Below the pieces are notes generated by a model. It was not told where the DNA came from and ran no database searches. It saw nothing but the letters and a program-made list of their open reading frames with translations. Below are positions 60,738 to 64,000 of a DNA stretch of 64,000 bases, piece by piece. Location: positions 1 to 64,000 of the forward strand of contig CAXTEJ010000010.1 of the NCBI GenBank assembly GCA_964243295.1. Reading direction: 5' to 3'. The stretch's first letter is position 1. Each line of letters starts with the position of its first letter. The DNA comes from CAXTEJ01 sp964243295 (GTDB lineage: Bacteria; Actinomycetota; Actinomycetes; Actinomycetales; Angustibacteraceae). The position numbers and the translations under genes are program-made.

Positions 60738-62827
60738 GGCGCGCCCCGGTCGGCGCCGACCGGCTCGGTGCCGTCGGCGGAGCGGTCGGAGGGCTCGGCG
60801 GTGTGCGTGCCATCGACCGGCCCCACCCGGCCGCGACGCACGGAGCCGGGCGCCGCGCCGTCCAGTCGGCTCTCGACCCCCTGGGAGGACTGCAGCTGCC
60901 AGGGCACGCTCGCGACCATCACGCCCGGCATGAAGAGCAGGCGCGCCTTGAGCCGAAGCGCGCTCTGGTTGTGCAGCAGCGCCTCCCACCAGTGCCCGAC
61001 GACGTACTCGGGGATGTAGACCATCACCACGTCACGCGGGCTGCCGCGGCGGATCGAGTGCACGTAGTCGATGATCGGGCGGGTCACCTCGCGGTACGGC
61101 GAGGCCAGCGACTTCAGCGGCACCGGGATGTCGCGGCGGTCCCAGTCCGCCTGCAGCGCAGCGGTCTCCTCGCGGTCGACGTCGACGCTGATGGCCTCCA
61201 GCACCGACGGGCGGGTGGCCCGCGCGTAGGCCACGGCGCGCAGCGTGGGACGGTGCACCCGGGAGACCAGGACCAGGGCGTGCACCCGCGAGGGCAGCAG
61301 CACCTCGCTGGCGTCGAAGTCAGGTGACAGCTCGACGCGGACGGCTTCGTAGTGCCGCTGGATCGCCCGCATCACGACGTACAGCACCACCATGGCGGCG
61401 ATGGCGATCCAGGCGCCCTTGGCGAACTTGGTGATGAGCACGACGACCAGGACCGTGCCGCACAGCCCCGCGCCGATCGCGTTGATGACCCGGCTGCGGC
61501 GCATCCGGCGGGCGTCGCCGCCCGAGGCCGTGCCCAGGAGGCGGTTCCAGTGACGCACCATGCCGACCTGGCTGAGGGTGAACGAGACGAAGACGCCGAC
61601 GATGTAGAGCTGGATCAGCCGGGTGACCTGGGCGTCGAAGGCCAGGATCAGGACGCTGGCGGCCAGGGCCAGGGCGACGATGCCGTTGCTGAACGCGAGC
61701 CGGTCGCCCCGGGTGTGCAGCTGGCGCGGGAGGTAGCCGTCGCGAGCCAGGATCGAACCGAGGACGGGGAAACCGTTGAACGCGGTGTTGGCGGCGAGCA
61801 CCAGGATGATGCCCGTGGCCGCGGCGACGACGTAGAAGGCGACCGGCAGGTTGTCGAAGACCGAGTGCGCCAGCTGACCGATCACCGGGTCCTGCTCGTA
61901 GCCCCCGCCCACCGGCACGCCGCCGCGCAGCAGCTGGGTCGCGGGCTCCTCCGCGAAGTGCACCCGCGTCAACCGCGAGAGCATGACGATGGAGAACAGC
62001 ATGGTCACCGAGATGGCGCCGAGCAGCGCGAGGGTCGTGGCGGCGTTGCGGCTCTTGGGTTTCTCGAAGGCGGGGACGCCGTTGCTGATGGCTTCGACGC
62101 CGGTGAGCGCGGCGCAGCCGGACGAGAACGCGCGCAGCACCAGGAAGCCGCCGGCCAGCCCCGCGAGCCCGGACTCGTAGCCGGGCTCGGCGCGAAGCGT
62201 CAGATCGGCGCTCGGGGCAAGCGGCAGGTCGCCGAGCACGAAGTACCGGAAGAACCCCCACAGGGCCATGCCGATGATCGACACCATGAACACGTACGTC
62301 GGCAGGGCGAACGCGGTGCCGGACTCGCGGACGCCGCGCAGGTTCATGGCGGCCAGCACCAGCACGGCGAGGACGGCCGCTGAAGCCTCGTGCCCCTTCA
62401 GCTGCGGGATCGCCGTCGCGGCGTACTGCGCCGCCGAGCTGATCGACACCGCGACGGTCAGCACGTAGTCGACCAGCAGCGCGCTGGCCACGGTCAGACC
62501 GGATCTCTTGCCCAGGTTGGTCGTCGCCACCTCGTAGTCGCCGCCGCCGGAGGGGTAGGCGTGCACGTTCTGGCGGTAGGAGGCGACCACGACGAGCATC
62601 ACCACGGTCACGGCGAGCGCGACCTTCCAGCTGAACGCCTGCGCCGTCAGGCCCGCCACGCTGAGCGTCAGCAGGATCTCGTCGGGCGCGTAGGCGACCG
62701 AGGACAGGGCGTCGCTGGCGAACACCGGGAGGGCGATGCGCTTCGGGAGCAGCGTCTCGTTGAGCCGCTCGCTGCCAAGGGGTCGACCGACGAGGAGCCG
62801 CTTGAGGACATGACCTGCGGTGGGCAC
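60734..62827 (-). CDS. APC-superfamily permease, KimA-like (potassium importer type)
   Basis: A 697-residue membrane protein with about 12 transmembrane segments and a cytosolic C-terminal USP-like domain. It starts LKRLLVGRPLGSERLNETL, followed by the family motif SDALSSVAYAPDEILLTLSV and GGGDYEVATTNLGKRSG, as in Bacillus KimA (YdaO), a high-affinity K+ importer controlled by c-di-AMP. The soluble region starts at about residue 485 (SPDFDASEVLLPSRVHALVL). K+ specificity is supported by the divergent TrkA-type genes. GTG 62827 is preferred to TTG 62836 because a -10 TAGCAT overlaps the latter. The C-terminal tail is low-complexity. Confidence 0.88.
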   Translation of the reverse strand: MPTAGHVLKRLLVGRPLGSERLNETLLPKRIALPVFASDALSSVAYAPDEILLTLSVAGLTAQAFSWKVALAVTVVMLVVVASYRQNVHAYPSGGGDYEVATTNLGKRSGLTVASALLVDYVLTVAVSISSAAQYAATAIPQLKGHEASAAVLAVLVLAAMNLRGVRESGTAFALPTYVFMVSIIGMALWGFFRYFVLGDLPLAPSADLTLRAEPGYESGLAGLAGGFLVLRAFSSGCAALTGVEAISNGVPAFEKPKSRNAATTLALLGAISVTMLFSIVMLSRLTRVHFAEEPATQLLRGGVPVGGGYEQDPVIGQLAHSVFDNLPVAFYVVAAATGIILVLAANTAFNGFPVLGSILARDGYLPRQLHTRGDRLAFSNGIVALALAASVLILAFDAQVTRLIQLYIVGVFVSFTLSQVGMVRHWNRLLGTASGGDARRMRRSRVINAIGAGLCGTVLVVVLITKFAKGAWIAIAAMVVLYVVMRAIQRHYEAVRVELSPDFDASEVLLPSRVHALVLVSRVHRPTLRAVAYARATRPSVLEAISVDVDREETAALQADWDRRDIPVPLKSLASPYREVTRPIIDYVHSIRRGSPRDVVMVYIPEYVVGHWWEALLHNQSALRLKARLLFMPGVMVASVPWQLQSSQGVESRLDGAAPGSVRRGRVGPVDGTHTAEPSDRSADGTEPVGADRGAP

Positions 62828-62896
62828 GAGAGACAATGCTAGGCCCCTGCGGCGGTGTACGGTTTCGCTCGTCGACCACCGTCACGAGAGGGATCC

Positions 62897-63559
62897 GTGC
62901 ACTTCGTGATCATGGGCTGCGGCCGGGTGGGCTCGGCCCTGGCGCACAGCCTCGAGGCGCAGGGCCACGACGTGGCCGTGATCGACCAGGACGAGTCGTC
63001 GTTCCGCCGGCTCGGATCAGGGTTCGAGGGACGCCGCATCGCCGGCATCGGCTTCGACCGCGACACCCAGCGCGAGGCCGGCATCGAGCAGGCGCACGCC
63101 TTCGCCGCGGTCAGCAGCGGCGACAACTCCAACATCCTCGCCGCGCGCGTGGCGCGCGAGACCTTCGGCGTCTCGAACGTCGTGGCCCGCATCTACGACC
63201 CGCGGCGCGCCGAGATCTACCAGCGGCTGGGCATCCCCACCGTCGCGACCGTGCGCTGGACCACCGACCAGATGCTCCGCCGGCTGCTGCCGGTCGGCGC
63301 GGCCCCGCTCTACCGCGACCCCAGCGGCCGGGTGATGCTCGCGGAGGTCCCGGTCGACGCGGGGTGGATCGGGCGGCGTGTCGACGAGGTCGGCGAGAAC
63401 GCCGGCGTGCGCGTCGCGTTCCTGACCCGGCTCGGCGAGGGCCTCGTGCCGACGTCCTCGACGATCCTGCAGGACGGCGACCTGGTGCACGTGCTCGTCG
63501 CCGCCGACGACGTCCCCCGCGCCGAAGCGGCGCTCGACAGCGCGCCACCACGCGACTGA
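62897..63559 (+). CDS. ceoB: TrkA-family potassium uptake regulatory protein (CeoB-like)
   Basis: A 220-residue RCK protein. The N-terminal nucleotide loop is FVIMGCGRVGSALAHSLEAQ with the acidic end VAVIDQDESSFRRLG, followed by HAFAAVSSGDNSNILAARVA and VVARIYDPRRAEIYQRLGIP. The C-terminal RCK_C part (about residues 140-215) carries GRVMLAEVPVDAGWIGRRVD and TILQDGDLVHVLVAADDVP. It gates a K+ transporter, presumably the adjacent KimA-like protein. GTG 62897 has GAGAGGG upstream. Followed 21 nt later by a paralogue. Confidence 0.91.
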   Translation: MHFVIMGCGRVGSALAHSLEAQGHDVAVIDQDESSFRRLGSGFEGRRIAGIGFDRDTQREAGIEQAHAFAAVSSGDNSNILAARVARETFGVSNVVARIYDPRRAEIYQRLGIPTVATVRWTTDQMLRRLLPVGAAPLYRDPSGRVMLAEVPVDAGWIGRRVDEVGENAGVRVAFLTRLGEGLVPTSSTILQDGDLVHVLVAADDVPRAEAALDSAPPRD

Positions 63560-63580
63560 CCCCCGAACCAAGGACTGCCA

Positions 63581-64000
63581 CATGCGCGTCGTCATCGCCG
63601 GGGCTGGGAGCGTCGGCCGCTCGATCGCTCGCGAGCTCATCGAGAACGGTCACCGGGTGCTGCTCGTCGACCGCGAGCCGCGCGCCGTCCAGGCCCGCCG
63701 GGTGCCCGAGGCCGAGTGGCTGCTCGCCGACGCGTGCGAGATCACCGCGCTCAACGAGGCCGGGCTCGAGTCGTGCGACGTCGTCGTCGCGGCGACCGGT
63801 GACGACAAGGCGAACCTCGTGGTCTCGCTGCTCGCCAAGACCGAGTTCGGCGTCCCGCGCACCGTGGCCCGGGTCAACAACCCGAAGAACGAGTGGATGT
63901 TCGACGAGGGGTGGGGCGTCGACGTCGCCGTCTCGACCCCGCGGCTGATGACCGCGCTCATCGAGGAGGCCGTCAGCATCGGCGACCTGGTGCGCATCTT
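63581..64000 (+). CDS. ceoC: second TrkA-family protein (CeoC-like), 3' end outside the window
   Basis: The first 140 codons of a second RCK protein: VVIAGAGSVGRSIARELIEN, VLLVDREPRAVQARRVPEAE, CDVVVAATGDDKANLVVSLL and RTVARVNNPKNEWMFDEGWG. Tandem TrkA-type genes are the normal actinobacterial CeoB/CeoC pair. Cut off by the window end before the RCK_C domain. Confidence 0.91.

Noticed and set aside
62837..62896. c-di-AMP (ydaO-type) riboswitch in the KimA-like/TrkA gap
   Set aside because: The gap is only about 69 bp between starts, too short for that riboswitch, and lacks its conserved elements.

Overview
The window is chromosomal DNA of a high-GC Gram-positive actinomycete. Supporting signs are very GC-rich codon use with many GTG starts, a HU protein with a long Lys/Ala/Thr tail, a coenzyme F420 gene (cofC), an actinobacterial leucine pair with a divergent IclR regulator, MEP-pathway dxs, paired CeoB/CeoC-like TrkA proteins, and many start codons placed 6-7 nt after a TAnnnT -10 box, as in leaderless actinobacterial mRNAs. 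I cannot name the genus. A run of 100 Ns (49585-49684) shows this is a draft scaffold.

0-24.5 kb is core: a broken-off DUF222/13E12-like gene with a LexA-like box; a tiny helix-turn-helix gene coupled to gpsA; cofC; a cold-shock-like gene; murA; hup; a methyltransferase; leuD-leuC with divergent ndgR; a DUF4188/MerR pair; a secreted protein; tRNA-Glu and tRNA-Gln downstream of gltX and a HAD phosphatase; a secreted propeller-like protein; an FAH-family enzyme; a putative glycosylase plus aroQ; a cysteine dioxygenase preceded by a sulfur-type leader peptide; an FAD oxidoreductase; and a fadA-fadB beta-oxidation pair.

24.48-30.28 kb is an inserted island. It is bounded by a perfect 34-bp direct repeat that duplicates the last codons of a short-chain dehydrogenase gene. 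Inside are decayed IS30, IS3 and IS110 copies around a lower-GC cargo: a frameshifted secreted NucA/NucB-type DNase and a small convergent gene of unknown function. No integrase is visible.

30.25-35.34 kb returns to core: SDR, cysteine desulfurase-like protein, GyrI-like protein, dxs and a small conserved gene. About 35.4-46.6 kb is accessory. It holds a cNMP-domain/thioredoxin-reductase-like fusion lacking the redox CxxC, a large LAL-type LuxR regulator, several alpha/beta hydrolases (one a pseudogene), an AraC regulator and a frameshifted ridA. Copies of a dispersed intergenic repeat (core GATCATGCAATCCCGG) lie at both edges, and two more lie near 10.0 kb.

46.8-55.5 kb is a D-xylose locus: xylB-xylA-ROK regulator on the plus strand, converging on a second ROK regulator and an ABC importer (permease, single-domain ATPase, lipoprotein) on the minus strand. 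A perfect palindrome overlaps the importer promoter. The window ends in core genes: acnA, a glycosyltransferase, a TRAM-domain RNA methyltransferase, a KimA-like permease and two TrkA-type potassium regulators.
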